Below, piece after piece: positions 44,712 to 53,443 of a stretch of 64,000 bases of DNA. Within the stretch, counting starts at the first letter, position 1. Each line of letters begins with the position of its first letter. The notes beneath the pieces were generated by a model. The model was not told the origin of the DNA, ran no database searches, and saw nothing but the letters and a program-made list of their open reading frames with translations. The DNA is from Kribbella aluminosa (GTDB lineage: Bacteria > Actinomycetota > Actinomycetes > Propionibacteriales > Kribbellaceae), in contig NZ_JAGINT010000001.1 in the NCBI RefSeq assembly GCF_017876295.1, positions 1,116,001 to 1,180,000 on the forward strand, read 5' to 3'. The position numbers and the translations under genes are program-made.

Positions 44712-46528
44712 GGCACCACTCGCACGACCGCCGATCAACGGCGGACACAGCGGCGGTGGACGCGGCGGCGGTGGACGTGCCGGCGGCGGACGTGCCTGCG
44801 GCGGACGTGCCTGCGGCGGACGTGCCTGCGGTGGACGTGCCGGCGGTGGACCCGGCGGCGGCGGACACGGCGGCGGTGGACGTGCCTGCGGTGGAGGTGC
44901 CTGCGGTGGACGTGGCGGCGGTGGACAGGGTGGCGGTGGTGCGTGTCGGCGGGTTGTCGGCGACCGCTGGGGACGCGGTGCTGGTGGACGGGGTTTCGTT
45001 CGAGGTGATTGCGGGGGAGGTGACCGCGCTGGTGGGGGCCTCCGGGGCTGGGAAGACCACGGCGGCGTTGGCGTTGCTGGGGGAGTGCGGGGAGGGGGTG
45101 CGGCTGGCCGGACGGGTCGAGGTCGCGGGGGAAGTGGTTGTCGATGGCAACGGGGTGACCGGTGTCGATGTACGCGGGCGGGTTGTCGCGTACATGCCCC
45201 AGCATCCAGGAAGTGCGCTCAATCCCGCCCGGCGGATCGGGGCGACGCTGCGGGAGCTGGGAAAGCTGCACGACGGTGACCCGGCCGCGGCTTTGCGGGC
45301 TGCGCAACTGCCCGCGGAAAGCGCAACCCTAAAACGTTTTCCGCATCAGTTCTCCGGTGGCCAGCGGCAGCGGATCGCACTCGCGCAGACACTGACCTGT
45401 CGCCCGCAGGTCCTGATCCTCGACGAACCGAGTACCGGGCTCGACTCGATCACCCGGCTGCACCTCGTCCACGAGCTCCGCGACCTGGCCGCGTCCGGCC
45501 TCGGCGTCCTGCTGCTCAGCCACGATCTCGACCTGGTCCGCGCGCTCGCCACCCGCGTCGTCGTACTGGACGCCGGCCGGGTACTCACCGACGCGGTCGG
45601 CGGGTCGGCGCCGTACCGCGTGCAGGTGAGCGTACTTCCCGAAGCCTCCGACCTCCCGACGCCGGGAACGTCCGCCTCCGACCTCCCGACGCCGGGAACC
45701 TCCGCCCGCGCCCAACCGTTGCTGAAGGCAATGAGCCTGTCAGCCTCGCTGCGCCCGCGCGGCCGCGACCTCGTGCTCCGCGAGGTGGACCTCACCGTCC
45801 GCGCCGGCAGCTGCCTCGGCATCGTCGGCCGCTCCGGCAGCGGCAAGACCACGCTGGCCCGCTGCCTCGCCGGCCTGCACGAGCGACACACCGGCACGAT
45901 CCACCTCGACGACACGCCACTTCCCGTACTCCGCAAACGCACCCGCGACCAGCACCGCCGCGTGCAGTACGTCTGGCAGGAGGTCCGCGGCTCGTTCGAC
46001 GAGCGCCGCCCCGTCGACCAGCAGGTCGCCCGTACGGCGGAACGCCTGCGCGGCCTCGCGCCGGACCAGGCCCACGCCGAGGCCGTCGGCACCCTCGCCC
46101 GGCTCGGCGTCGCCGCGATCACCGCCGCCCGCCCGCCGAGCCGCCTGTCCGGCGGCGAACTGCAACGCGCCGCCCTTGCCCGCGCGGTCCTCGCGCACCC
46201 CGACGTACTGATCTGCGACGAGATCACCACCGCCCTCGACGATCGCGGTACGGCGCTGGTCGTCGACCTGCTCGGCGAACTGAGGGCCCGCGGTACGGCG
46301 CTGGTCTGGATCGGCCACGACCTCGGACTGGTCGCCGCGGTCGCCGACGAGGTCATGGTCCTGGATGCAGGCCGCGTGGTCGACCAGGGTCCGCCGACGA
46401 CCCTGACGACCGACCCGCAGCACGACCTGACCCGGCAACTGGTCGCCGCCGCCCGGATCAGTACCCCCGAATCTCCGCCCGTGCCATCCCCGACCGGATC
46501 CGACACAAGGAGCGAACCGCGCCGATGA
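44708..46528 (+). CDS. Fused double ABC ATPase (DppD-DppF type) with repeat N-terminus
   Basis: The 606-residue protein holds two nucleotide-binding domains. NBD1 has Walker A GASGAGKTT, signature FSGGQRQRIALAQ and Walker B VLILDEPSTGLD. NBD2 has Walker A GRSGSGKTT, signature LSGGELQRAALAR and Walker B VLICDEITTALD. It powers the importer formed with the two permeases. Residues 16-75 are twelve five-residue repeats of the type AVDVP, which no ABC ATPase needs, and the linker carries a duplicated ASDLPTPGTS. The start overlaps the permease stop (ATGA). Both additions are DNA-level tandem repeats. Confidence 0.9.
   Translation: MRHHSHDRRSTADTAAVDAAAVDVPAADVPAADVPAADVPAVDVPAVDPAAADTAAVDVPAVEVPAVDVAAVDRVAVVRVGGLSATAGDAVLVDGVSFEVIAGEVTALVGASGAGKTTAALALLGECGEGVRLAGRVEVAGEVVVDGNGVTGVDVRGRVVAYMPQHPGSALNPARRIGATLRELGKLHDGDPAAALRAAQLPAESATLKRFPHQFSGGQRQRIALAQTLTCRPQVLILDEPSTGLDSITRLHLVHELRDLAASGLGVLLLSHDLDLVRALATRVVVLDAGRVLTDAVGGSAPYRVQVSVLPEASDLPTPGTSASDLPTPGTSARAQPLLKAMSLSASLRPRGRDLVLREVDLTVRAGSCLGIVGRSGSGKTTLARCLAGLHERHTGTIHLDDTPLPVLRKRTRDQHRRVQYVWQEVRGSFDERRPVDQQVARTAERLRGLAPDQAHAEAVGTLARLGVAAITAARPPSRLSGGELQRAALARAVLAHPDVLICDEITTALDDRGTALVVDLLGELRARGTALVWIGHDLGLVAAVADEVMVLDAGRVVDQGPPTTLTTDPQHDLTRQLVAAARISTPESPPVPSPTGSDTRSEPRR
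44753..44932 (+). repeat. 15-bp coding tandem repeat, twelve units
   Basis: Units related to GCGGTGGACGTGCCT encode A-(A/V)-D-V-P in the ATPase N-terminus. The unit length is a multiple of 3, so copy number changes keep the frame. Confidence 0.8.
45644..45703 (+). repeat. Duplicated 30-bp unit in the ATPase linker
   Basis: Two adjacent 30-bp units (45644-45673 and 45674-45703) with one mismatch encode ASDLPTPGTS twice between the two nucleotide-binding domains. Confidence 0.8.
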
Positions 46529-47568
46529 CGCGACTGCACGACCACCTGGCGGAGGCGATCAAGGACCCGGACCCGATCCGGGTGGACGACCTGATCTGCC
46601 TGCGGTTCGAGACCATGAAGGTGTACTCCGCGCTCGGCGCCGTCCGGCACCTGCTCGACTCCGGGCAGGTCCGCCCGGGCGACACGCTGATCGACAGCTC
46701 GAGCGGGATCTACGCGCACGCCCTCGCGCTGGCCTGCCACCGGTACGGGATGAAGTGCCACATCGTCGGCTCCACCACGGTCGACCGGACGCTGAGGATC
46801 CAGCTCGAGATCCTCGGCGCGACCGTCGAGCAGGTGCCGTCGTCGAACAACCTGCAGCTCGACCAGAACCTCCGGGTCCGCCGGATCGGCGAGATCCTCC
46901 GCGACAACCCGACGTACCACTGGATGCAGCAGTACCACGACGACATCCACTACCTCGGGTACCGCGCGATCGCGGACCTGGTCGCGTCGCTGGTGCCGAG
47001 CGGGCCGTTGTGCCTGGTCGGCGGCGTCGGTACGGGCGCCTCCACCGGCGCGATCGCGGCCTACCTGCGGGAGAGTGGGCGGGACGTGAACCTGGTCGGC
47101 GTGCAGCCGTTCGGGAGTGTGACGTTCGGGGCCGGGCACACGCAGGACCCGGAGATGATCATCGCCGGCATCGGCAGCTCGATCGAGTTCCGGAACGTGC
47201 GGCACGAGCTGTACGACCGGTTGCACTGGGTGTCCTTCGAGTACGCGATGTCGGCGGCGGTGGACCTGCTCCGGACGTCAGGGGTGTTCGCCGGGCTGTC
47301 GGCCGGGGCGGCGTACCTGTCGGCGCTCTGGGAACACAACTGCGACCGCGGGCGGAAACACGTTTTCCTGGCTGCGGACACCGGTTTCCGGTACGTCGAG
47401 TCCGCGTTCGCCCGGCATGCCGAGGCGCGGCCGATGGCGTCGATGCGGCCGCGGGAGATCACCTCGCTGGACGAGCTCGCGGTGCCGTGGTCGGCGATGT
47501 CGTGGGACCGGCGGGAGTCCGCGCAGCTCCAGCGCCAGGAGGTTCCATCTGCGACCCCGTCGCATTAG
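46525..47568 (+). CDS. PLP-dependent enzyme of the cysteine synthase/SbnA fold
   Basis: The 347-residue protein belongs to fold-type II PLP enzymes. The likely PLP Lys is in LRFETMKVYSALGAVRHLL. The phosphate region is IDSSSGIYAHALALACHRYG, and GGVGTGASTGAIAAYLRESG is the second glycine loop. Family members make cysteine, or 2,3-diaminopropionate precursors in metallophore pathways (SbnA type). The start overlaps the ATPase stop (ATGA). With importer, exporter and DUF364 genes around it, synthesis of a metal-chelating small molecule is the best guess. The product is unknown. Confidence 0.8.
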   Translation: MTRLHDHLAEAIKDPDPIRVDDLICLRFETMKVYSALGAVRHLLDSGQVRPGDTLIDSSSGIYAHALALACHRYGMKCHIVGSTTVDRTLRIQLEILGATVEQVPSSNNLQLDQNLRVRRIGEILRDNPTYHWMQQYHDDIHYLGYRAIADLVASLVPSGPLCLVGGVGTGASTGAIAAYLRESGRDVNLVGVQPFGSVTFGAGHTQDPEMIIAGIGSSIEFRNVRHELYDRLHWVSFEYAMSAAVDLLRTSGVFAGLSAGAAYLSALWEHNCDRGRKHVFLAADTGFRYVESAFARHAEARPMASMRPREITSLDELAVPWSAMSWDRRESAQLQRQEVPSATPSH

Positions 47569-47571
47569 TCT
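47566..47571 (+). promoter_or_regulatory. Internal -10 hexamer, leaderless type
   Basis: TAGTCT lies 7 nt before the GTG at 47579, inside the operon, so the downstream genes may have a second promoter. Confidence 0.45.
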
Positions 47572-47578
47572 GTGGTCC

Positions 47579-48016
47579 GTGAGTGGGTATGTGCTGCTGC
47601 CGGAGCTGTTCGGGACGCGCGAGGTCGAGCGGTTGCGGGACGTGGTCGAGCGGGTGCATGCGGAGGTGGCCGCGGCCGGCAAGGCGGTGCGTGTCGCCGG
47701 TGTCACACCTGGATCCGGCGCTCGACACGCTGTGGGGCGACCGGCGGTTGGTGGAGCCGACGAGTTCGTACGCCGTGATCCGCAGGACCCGACCGGTCTG
47801 CTGGTCGACCCAACGATCGTCGACGAATCCCGCGCCCTGACGATCGAGGCCGCGGCCGGCTCGGTCCTGATGTTCCCCGGCCTGATGATCCACCGCTCCG
47901 CGCCCAACCACACTCCGACGGACCGCCGCTCGCTCCTCTACTGCTTCCAGCCTGATGGCCGACCGCACCTCCCCGCCCTGCACTACGACCCCGAAAGGCT
48001 GGCCGACCTCCCATGA
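47579..48016 (+). pseudogene. PhyH-type dioxygenase with the metal-binding core deleted
   Basis: The open frame (145 codons) starts like a phytanoyl-CoA dioxygenase (GYVLLPELFGTREVERLRDV) and ends like one (AAAGSVLMFPGLMIHRSAPN, DRRSLLYCFQPDGR). The middle is wrong: HLDPALDTLWGDRRLVEP is in another frame at 47707-47760, and the region with the HxD iron ligands is missing. A frameshift plus a deletion of perhaps 80-90 codons would explain this. The remaining frame ends by ATGA overlap with the next gene. The product is unlikely to be active; family length is usually 230 residues or more. Confidence 0.65.
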
Positions 48017-48810
48017 CCGTCGCCGAGCTCACCGCCTCTGTTCTCGCCGGTACGCCCTCACCTGCGGACTTCGACATCACCAGCGCGTTCTGGCTGCACC
48101 ACACCACCCGCCTCCCCGGCGCCGACGTCACCTACCGCAACTACTACGTGCTGCTGAGAGTGGGAGAGGTCTTCGGCGCCTGCTCCTTCGAAGCCGGCGA
48201 GCTCGACCCGGCGTACTGCGCGGAGACCTCCGGCCGCACGCTCGCCGACGTACTCACCTCCGACGACCCGCTGCCGGTACGCATCGCCGCCCTCGACGCC
48301 TACCTGGCAGCAGTCGAGCCACACCACACCTCGCCGTACGCCGAGGAGGTCGTCCTCCCGGCCGGCACCCCGAGCATCCGCGCAAAGGCCCGTGACGCCG
48401 CCGTGGCCGGACTCCTGGACGTTGCCGAAGGCACCAAAGTCGCCCTGATCGGCGTGGTCAACCCGCTCGTCGACGCGATCACCGACCGCGGCGGCAGCTG
48501 TCTCCCGTGCGACTTCAACCTCCGTGAGACCGCCTCCGGTCTGCCGGTCACCCGCGACATGACCGAGGTGATCGACGCCGCCGACGCGGTCGTCGCCACC
48601 GGCATGACGCTGTCCAACGGCAGCTTCGACGTCCTCCTTCAACGGTGCCGTGAGCAAGGGAAACCGCTCGCGATCTACGCCCAGACCGGTAGTGCGGTCG
48701 CCCGGGCCTTCCTCGGCGCCGGCGTCACCGCGCTGTCCGCCGAACCGTTCCCCTTCTCCCAGTTCAGCTCCCGCCCGAGCAGCCTCTATCGCTACAGGAC
48801 GGACACATGA
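48013..48810 (+). CDS. DUF364-type Rossmann-like protein (putative heavy-metal chelation family)
   Basis: The 265-residue protein has an N-terminal DUF4213-like half (DITSAFWLHHTTRLPGADV, TYRNYYVLLRVGEVFGACSF) and a Rossmann-like DUF364 half (VALIGVVNPLVDAITDRGG, PVTRDMTEVIDAADAVVAT, LSNGSFDVLLQRCREQGK). PF04016 members are linked with metal handling, but no reaction is proven. It is coupled to the PhyH remnant upstream and to the MFS gene downstream, both by ATGA. Confidence 0.78.
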   Translation: MTVAELTASVLAGTPSPADFDITSAFWLHHTTRLPGADVTYRNYYVLLRVGEVFGACSFEAGELDPAYCAETSGRTLADVLTSDDPLPVRIAALDAYLAAVEPHHTSPYAEEVVLPAGTPSIRAKARDAAVAGLLDVAEGTKVALIGVVNPLVDAITDRGGSCLPCDFNLRETASGLPVTRDMTEVIDAADAVVATGMTLSNGSFDVLLQRCREQGKPLAIYAQTGSAVARAFLGAGVTALSAEPFPFSQFSSRPSSLYRYRTDT

Positions 48811-50000
48811 CCACGCAGCAGCTCACCGCCGCAGTGCCGGGCGACCTCCGAATGGCCAAGCGGCTCTGGCCGTTCCTGCTCGCCTCGACCGTGAGCCTGA
48901 TCCCGTTCACGGTCTTCGGTATGTACCTGGTGCCGATCTCCGACGCCGCGGGCGGCAGCGTCGCGGAGATCGGCGGCCTGCGCGGCCTCGGCGGGCTCGC
49001 GGCACTCGCGGTCGGCGTAACCCTGGCCCCGTTGATGGATCGCGCGCCGCGGGAGCTGGTCGCCGCGGGCGGTCTCGCGCTGCTCGGCGTCTCCGCCGCG
49101 TTGGGTGCTGTGGGCAACGTGTTCGCACTGGCCGGGTTCTGCCTGCTGATCGGTGCGTCGACCTCGATCCTCGCGCCGTCGATCGGCGCCGCCGCGGCGG
49201 ACCGCTTCCGCTCCCCGGCGGCGGCGGGCCGGGCGGCGACGCTGGTGTCGGCGACGACGAGTGCGATGGCGATGCTCGCGGCCCCGGTGCTCGCCGGCCC
49301 CGGGCTGATCTGGGGCTGGCGCGGCAACCTGCTCGCCGCGTCGGCGATCGCGCTGACCTTGTCGGCCGCCTTCTTCATCCGCGGACGCGGCCGGAAAGCG
49401 CCGATCACGGGCAGGCAGCGCGTCAGCTATCTGGCGACGTACCGGGAACTCGCTCGTATCCCGGGCGCCGTCCCGCTGCTCGCGGTGGCGATGCTCCGGA
49501 CCGCGGCCTTCATGGGGTACCTCGCGTACCTCGCCGCCTTCTACGACGACAAGTTTGACCTCGCGCCGGGGTGGTTCGCGCTGGTGTGGTCGCTCAGCGG
49601 GGCCTCGTTCTTCCTCGGCAACCTGCTCGCCGGCCGCTACCTCGCCACCGATCGCGCGTGGACCGAGCGGCTGCTGCTGATCGGGATCGTCGTCGCCCTG
49701 GTAGCCGTCCCGGCCTTCTACTTGTCGCCGACCCTGCCGCTGACGCTCGCGCTGACCGCGGTGATGGGCGCCAGCCACGCGACCGTCGCCGCTTGCGTCA
49801 CCACGCTGCTGGTCCGGCGCAGCGGCGACCTCCGCGGCTCGGCCCTCAGTGTCAACGCGGCAGGCATGAGCCTCGGTACCTTCCTCGGCGCCGCGATCGG
49901 CGGCCTGGGCCTCGCCCTCGGCGGCTACCCCGGTACGGCGGTCACATTCGCCGCGATCACCCTGGTGGCCACCGCCTGCGCGGCCCGCGTCCACCGCTGA
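48807..50000 (+). CDS. MFS transporter, probable exporter
   Basis: The 397-residue protein has about twelve membrane helices (FLLASTVSLIPFTVFGMYLV, GLGGLAALAVGVTLAPLMDR, AVPLLAVAMLRTAAFMGYL-like region, GMSLGTFLGAAIGGLGLALG). The MFS loop region APLMDRAPRE lies after TM2. Its place at the end of the PLP enzyme/DUF364 operon suggests export of the product that the ABC system takes back. The start overlaps the DUF364 stop. Confidence 0.88.
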   Translation: MTTQQLTAAVPGDLRMAKRLWPFLLASTVSLIPFTVFGMYLVPISDAAGGSVAEIGGLRGLGGLAALAVGVTLAPLMDRAPRELVAAGGLALLGVSAALGAVGNVFALAGFCLLIGASTSILAPSIGAAAADRFRSPAAAGRAATLVSATTSAMAMLAAPVLAGPGLIWGWRGNLLAASAIALTLSAAFFIRGRGRKAPITGRQRVSYLATYRELARIPGAVPLLAVAMLRTAAFMGYLAYLAAFYDDKFDLAPGWFALVWSLSGASFFLGNLLAGRYLATDRAWTERLLLIGIVVALVAVPAFYLSPTLPLTLALTAVMGASHATVAACVTTLLVRRSGDLRGSALSVNAAGMSLGTFLGAAIGGLGLALGGYPGTAVTFAAITLVATACAARVHR

Positions 50001-50104
50001 CCCGCTTTCCGGCACTTTTCCGGCGCTGGGTGCGAACTTGTTACCGCAAACCCCCGAACCAGGGGGAGGTTCAGGGTTGTTGCGGGGTTTCACCGGCCGG
50101 GACT

Positions 50105-50114
50105 CGATATATCG
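50105..50114. promoter_or_regulatory. Palindrome at the promoter of the DUF1707 gene
   Basis: CGATATATCG is a perfect 10-bp palindrome that includes a TATATC -10-like hexamer, 9 nt before the ATG at 50124. It may be an operator. Confidence 0.45.
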
Positions 50115-50123
50115 TTCAGGTTT

Positions 50124-50795
50124 ATGGAGAACCTGCCCGACAACCCGCATCCGCACGCACATCTGCGGGCGTCCGACATCGATCGCGACCAGGTCGTCGA
50201 CGTACTGCGGGATGCCCTGATGTCCGGGCGGTTGACGCAGGAGGAGCACGCCGACCGGCTGGAGGGCGCGCTGCAGGCCAAGACGCTCGGCGAACTGGAG
50301 CCGATCACCCGGGACCTGGTCGTCCCGGGGCAGGCGGCGCCGATCGCGCAGCCGGCCGCGACCGCGTCGACCAGCCTGGTCCCGATCGAGGAGCCGGCCG
50401 ATCCGGCGGCGAGTGTGGACAACCTGGTGGCGATCTTCGGCGGTGGCGAGCGGAAGGGCCGCTGGCGGGTGAAGCGGCGTACCAACGCGCTCGCGGTGTT
50501 CGGCGGGCACGACCTGGACATGACCGACGCGGTGTTCGAGGGCCGCGAGGTGACGATCTACGCGGTCGCGGTGTTCGGCGGTATCGACATCACCGTGCCC
50601 GAGGGCGTGACCGTGCGTAACGAGGGAATCGGGATCTTCGGCGGATTCGCCGCGCAGGGCTCCGACGACCCGGACCCGAACGCGCCGACGGTCGTGATCA
50701 AGGGCCTCGCGCTGTTCGGCGGCGTCGGCGGCCAGTCCTCCGCCAAGCGCCACGGCAAAAAGCTGAGGCACCGCAACCGCCACGAGCTGCACTGA
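50124..50795 (+). CDS. DUF1707 and LiaF-like domain protein
   Basis: The 223-residue protein has an N-terminal DUF1707 (HLRASDIDRDQVVDVLRDAL, QEEHADRLEGALQAKTLGEL). A linker and a C-terminal beta-helix-like domain follow (LVAIFGGGERKGRWRV, TNALAVFGGHDLDM, EVTIYAVAVFGGIDITVPEG, GIGIFGGFAA), similar to the LiaF/cell-wall-active antibiotics response domain. Such proteins are common in actinomycetes and are thought to sense or respond to envelope stress. The basic His-rich end (KKLRHRNRHELH) is unusual. Confidence 0.85.
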   Translation: MENLPDNPHPHAHLRASDIDRDQVVDVLRDALMSGRLTQEEHADRLEGALQAKTLGELEPITRDLVVPGQAAPIAQPAATASTSLVPIEEPADPAASVDNLVAIFGGGERKGRWRVKRRTNALAVFGGHDLDMTDAVFEGREVTIYAVAVFGGIDITVPEGVTVRNEGIGIFGGFAAQGSDDPDPNAPTVVIKGLALFGGVGGQSSAKRHGKKLRHRNRHELH

Positions 50796-50825
50796 CAACA
50801 CCTACGCCCGAGCGGGCCTGCGCGG

Positions 50826-52508
50826 TCAGATCCAGGACTTGAACCACATGCGGCTGAGCCAGTCCTGGTGCGGGAGCACCTGGTCGGTCAGGATCGGCCA
50901 GATGTAGGCGAAGTTCAGCACCACGAGTACGACGAAGGCGCCGACCACCGCGCTGCCGATCAGCCGGCGCGGGGTCGCCGTACTGAGTGCTGTCCGGGCC
51001 GGCCCGAGGACCCTGCCGAGGATCAGCGCCAGCGCCATCACGGTGAACGGGATCATCGTCACCGCGTAGAAGAAGAAGATAGGTCTGGTGTCGAACCCGA
51101 ACCACGGCACCCAACACGTCACGAACCCCAGGATCGGTACGCCGTATCGCCAGTCGCGGGTGCTGATCCACAGCACCACCGCGGCGATCAGCGCCAGCGC
51201 ACCGCCCCACCACAGCAGCGGCGTACCGAGGGCAGAGATCACCTGCAGACACGTCTGACCGGCCGGCGCGTTGCACCCCGGCGTACCGGGCTTGATGTCG
51301 TTGACCGCGTCGAAACCGATCGGCCGGGCGATGATCGGCCAGCCCGCCGGATTCGACTGGTACGGGTGGGTGGCGTGCTTGATGTAGTCGCCGGTGTGGA
51401 ACGCGAGCACTTCCTTGTGGTACTCGAGCAGCGACCGGAAGTCGTCCGGCACCACCTTCATCACACCGTGCGCCGGGTTGCTTGCCGCCCAGTTGTGGTC
51501 GTAGGCGTTGTCGTGCAGCAGCCAGCCGGTCCAGGTCGCGACGTACGTGACCACGGCCACCAGCACCAGGCTGACGAACGCCGGTACGCCGTCGACCAGC
51601 GCGGACTTCACGAACGCGAACCGGACGCCGAGCGCGCGGCGGGCGCCGAAGTCCCAGGCGAACACCAGGACGCCGAAGGCCGCCAGCGTCCAGACCGCGG
51701 ACCACTTGGTGCCGAGCGCGAGGCCGAAGCAGACGCCGGCCGCGATCCGCCACGGCCGGACCAGGAGCCAGCGGCCGATCGTCCGGCGGCCGCCCTCCTC
51801 GACCGGCTTGTCCAGGGTCTCGGCGTGCCGGCGGCGGGTCCAGTCCCGGTCGCAGACCAGGCAGGAGGTGGCCGCGACCAGCCAGAACGCCAGGAAGATG
51901 TCGAGCAGCGCGACCCGGGACATCACGAAGTGCAACCCGTCGACCGCGAGCAGCAGGCCGGCCACCGCGCCGATCAGCGTGGACCGGGTCATCCGGCGGA
52001 CAGTCCGGATCAGCAGCAGCACGGTGAGCGTGCCGAACAGCGCCGGCATGAACCGCCAGCCGAACGTGTTCATCCCGAACAGCTGCTCACCGGCCGCGAT
52101 CATCCACTTGCCGACCTCGGGGTGCACGACCATGCTCGGCGTGCCCTTGAAGACGTCCAGGTTGCCGGCCAGGATCGCCTTGTCGGCGGCTCCCTCCGGC
52201 TGGTCGATGAACTGCCGCTCGTACCCGAACTTGAGCAGGCTGAAGGCGTCCTTGGCGTAGTACGTCTCGTCGAAGACGAACTTCACCGGCGAACTCAGGT
52301 GCCAGAACCGCAGGATGCCGGCCACCAGCGTGATCGCCAGCGTCGCGATCCACCCGCCGTCGAAGTCCCGCGGCATCGCCGGGTACAACCGCTCCTTGAG
52401 CGGCGGCAACCGCCTGCCGAGCACGTCCCGTCCAAGCATCTCGCGGTCGTCCCCAGCCTCGCTCCGCCGGACGGTCCCGTCCTCGATCACAGCAGCCACG
52501 CCCGCCAT
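50826..52508 (-). CDS. pmt: Protein O-mannosyltransferase (PMT family)
   Basis: The 560-residue membrane glycosyltransferase transfers mannose from polyprenyl-phosphate-mannose to exported proteins. The catalytic acidic motif is FVFDETYYAKDAFSLLKFGY in the first loop; VVHPEVGKWMIAAGEQLFG and VDGLHFVMSRVALLDIFLAF are other conserved blocks. About ten or more helices follow, with a C-terminal PMT_4TMC region (VISALGTPLLWWGGALALIA, PIFFFYAVTMIPFTVM). The start could be ATG at 52508 or GTG at 52499, which lies 7 nt after TAGCAT. It diverges from rsmI, a conserved actinobacterial pairing. Confidence 0.93.
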   Translation of the reverse strand: MAGVAAVIEDGTVRRSEAGDDREMLGRDVLGRRLPPLKERLYPAMPRDFDGGWIATLAITLVAGILRFWHLSSPVKFVFDETYYAKDAFSLLKFGYERQFIDQPEGAADKAILAGNLDVFKGTPSMVVHPEVGKWMIAAGEQLFGMNTFGWRFMPALFGTLTVLLLIRTVRRMTRSTLIGAVAGLLLAVDGLHFVMSRVALLDIFLAFWLVAATSCLVCDRDWTRRRHAETLDKPVEEGGRRTIGRWLLVRPWRIAAGVCFGLALGTKWSAVWTLAAFGVLVFAWDFGARRALGVRFAFVKSALVDGVPAFVSLVLVAVVTYVATWTGWLLHDNAYDHNWAASNPAHGVMKVVPDDFRSLLEYHKEVLAFHTGDYIKHATHPYQSNPAGWPIIARPIGFDAVNDIKPGTPGCNAPAGQTCLQVISALGTPLLWWGGALALIAAVVLWISTRDWRYGVPILGFVTCWVPWFGFDTRPIFFFYAVTMIPFTVMALALILGRVLGPARTALSTATPRRLIGSAVVGAFVVLVVLNFAYIWPILTDQVLPHQDWLSRMWFKSWI

Positions 52509-52559
52509 GCTACGGACCCCCCGGTCCGCCCGCCTCCCCCCGCCTGGGGAAACGGCTGG

Positions 52560-52565
52560 GATGAT
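52560..52565 (+). promoter_or_regulatory. -10-like hexamer, leaderless type
   Basis: GATGAT lies 6 nt before the ATG of rsmI. Confidence 0.35.
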
Positions 52566-52571
52566 GGGCCG

Positions 52572-53414
52572 ATGACCGGGCGATTGGTACTTGCGGGGAC
52601 TCCTATCGGGGATGTTTCGGACGGTTCGCCGCGGTTGGGGAGGGTGCTGGGCGAGGCGGATGTGGTGGCTGCCGAGGACACCCGGCGGTTGCGGCGGTTG
52701 ACTTCGGAGTTGGGGATCACGGTGGGTGGCCGGGTGGTCAGCTACTTCGAGGGGAACGAGCGGGAGCGGACGCCGGAGCTGCTGCAGGCGCTGGTCGACG
52801 GGCAGACCGTGGTGGTGGTGACGGACGCGGGGATGCCGAGCGTGTCGGATCCGGGGTACCGGCTGGTCGCGGCGGCGATCGACGCCGACGTGGTGGTGAC
52901 CGCCGTACCGGGGCCGTCGGCGGTGCTGACCGCGTTGGCGTTGAGCGGGCTGCCGGTGGATCGGTTCACGTTCGAGGGGTTCCTGCCGCGGAAGCCGGGG
53001 GAGCGGGGGCGGCGGCTGGCGGAGCTGAAGGACGAGCCGCGGACGATGGTGTTCTTCGAGGCGCCGCACCGGCTGACCGCGTCCCTGGAGGCGATGGCCG
53101 AGGCCTTCGGGGCTGACCGGCGTACGGCGGTCTGCCGGGAGCTCACGAAGACGTATGAAGAGGTCAAGCGCGGTCCACTCGAGGAGCTCGTCACCTGGTC
53201 GAAGGACGGCGTACGGGGCGAGATCACCGTCGTCGTCTCCGGCGCGGACCCGCACAAGGTACTGACGCCGGAGGACCTGGCCCGAGAGGTTGCCAAGGAC
53301 GAAGAAGCAGGCACCCACCGTAAACAGGCGATCTCCGACGTCGCCAAACGCTTCAACGTCCCGAAACGCACCGTGTACGACGCCGTACTCGCCGCCCGCG
53401 ACCCCGGTAAATAG
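52572..53414 (+). CDS. rsmI: 16S rRNA 2'-O-methyltransferase RsmI
   Basis: The 280-residue enzyme methylates C1402 of 16S rRNA at the ribose 2'-OH. It has the tetrapyrrole methylase-type fold: GRLVLAGTPIGDVSDGSPR at the start, VVAAEDTRRLRRLTSELGI, VVVVTDAGMPSVSDPGYRLV and VTAVPGPSAVLTALALSGLP. The C-terminal extension (ISDVAKRFNVPKRTVYDAVL) resembles an HTH and is normal for the family. It is followed 29 nt later by metG. Confidence 0.96.
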   Translation: MTGRLVLAGTPIGDVSDGSPRLGRVLGEADVVAAEDTRRLRRLTSELGITVGGRVVSYFEGNERERTPELLQALVDGQTVVVVTDAGMPSVSDPGYRLVAAAIDADVVVTAVPGPSAVLTALALSGLPVDRFTFEGFLPRKPGERGRRLAELKDEPRTMVFFEAPHRLTASLEAMAEAFGADRRTAVCRELTKTYEEVKRGPLEELVTWSKDGVRGEITVVVSGADPHKVLTPEDLAREVAKDEEAGTHRKQAISDVAKRFNVPKRTVYDAVLAARDPGK

Positions 53415-53430
53415 CGGTGGCGTGCGGCAC

Positions 53431-53436
53431 TACTCT
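53431..53436 (+). promoter_or_regulatory. -10 hexamer of a leaderless promoter
   Basis: TACTCT lies 7 nt before the ATG of metG. Confidence 0.5.
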
Positions 53437-53443
53437 TTAAGGC

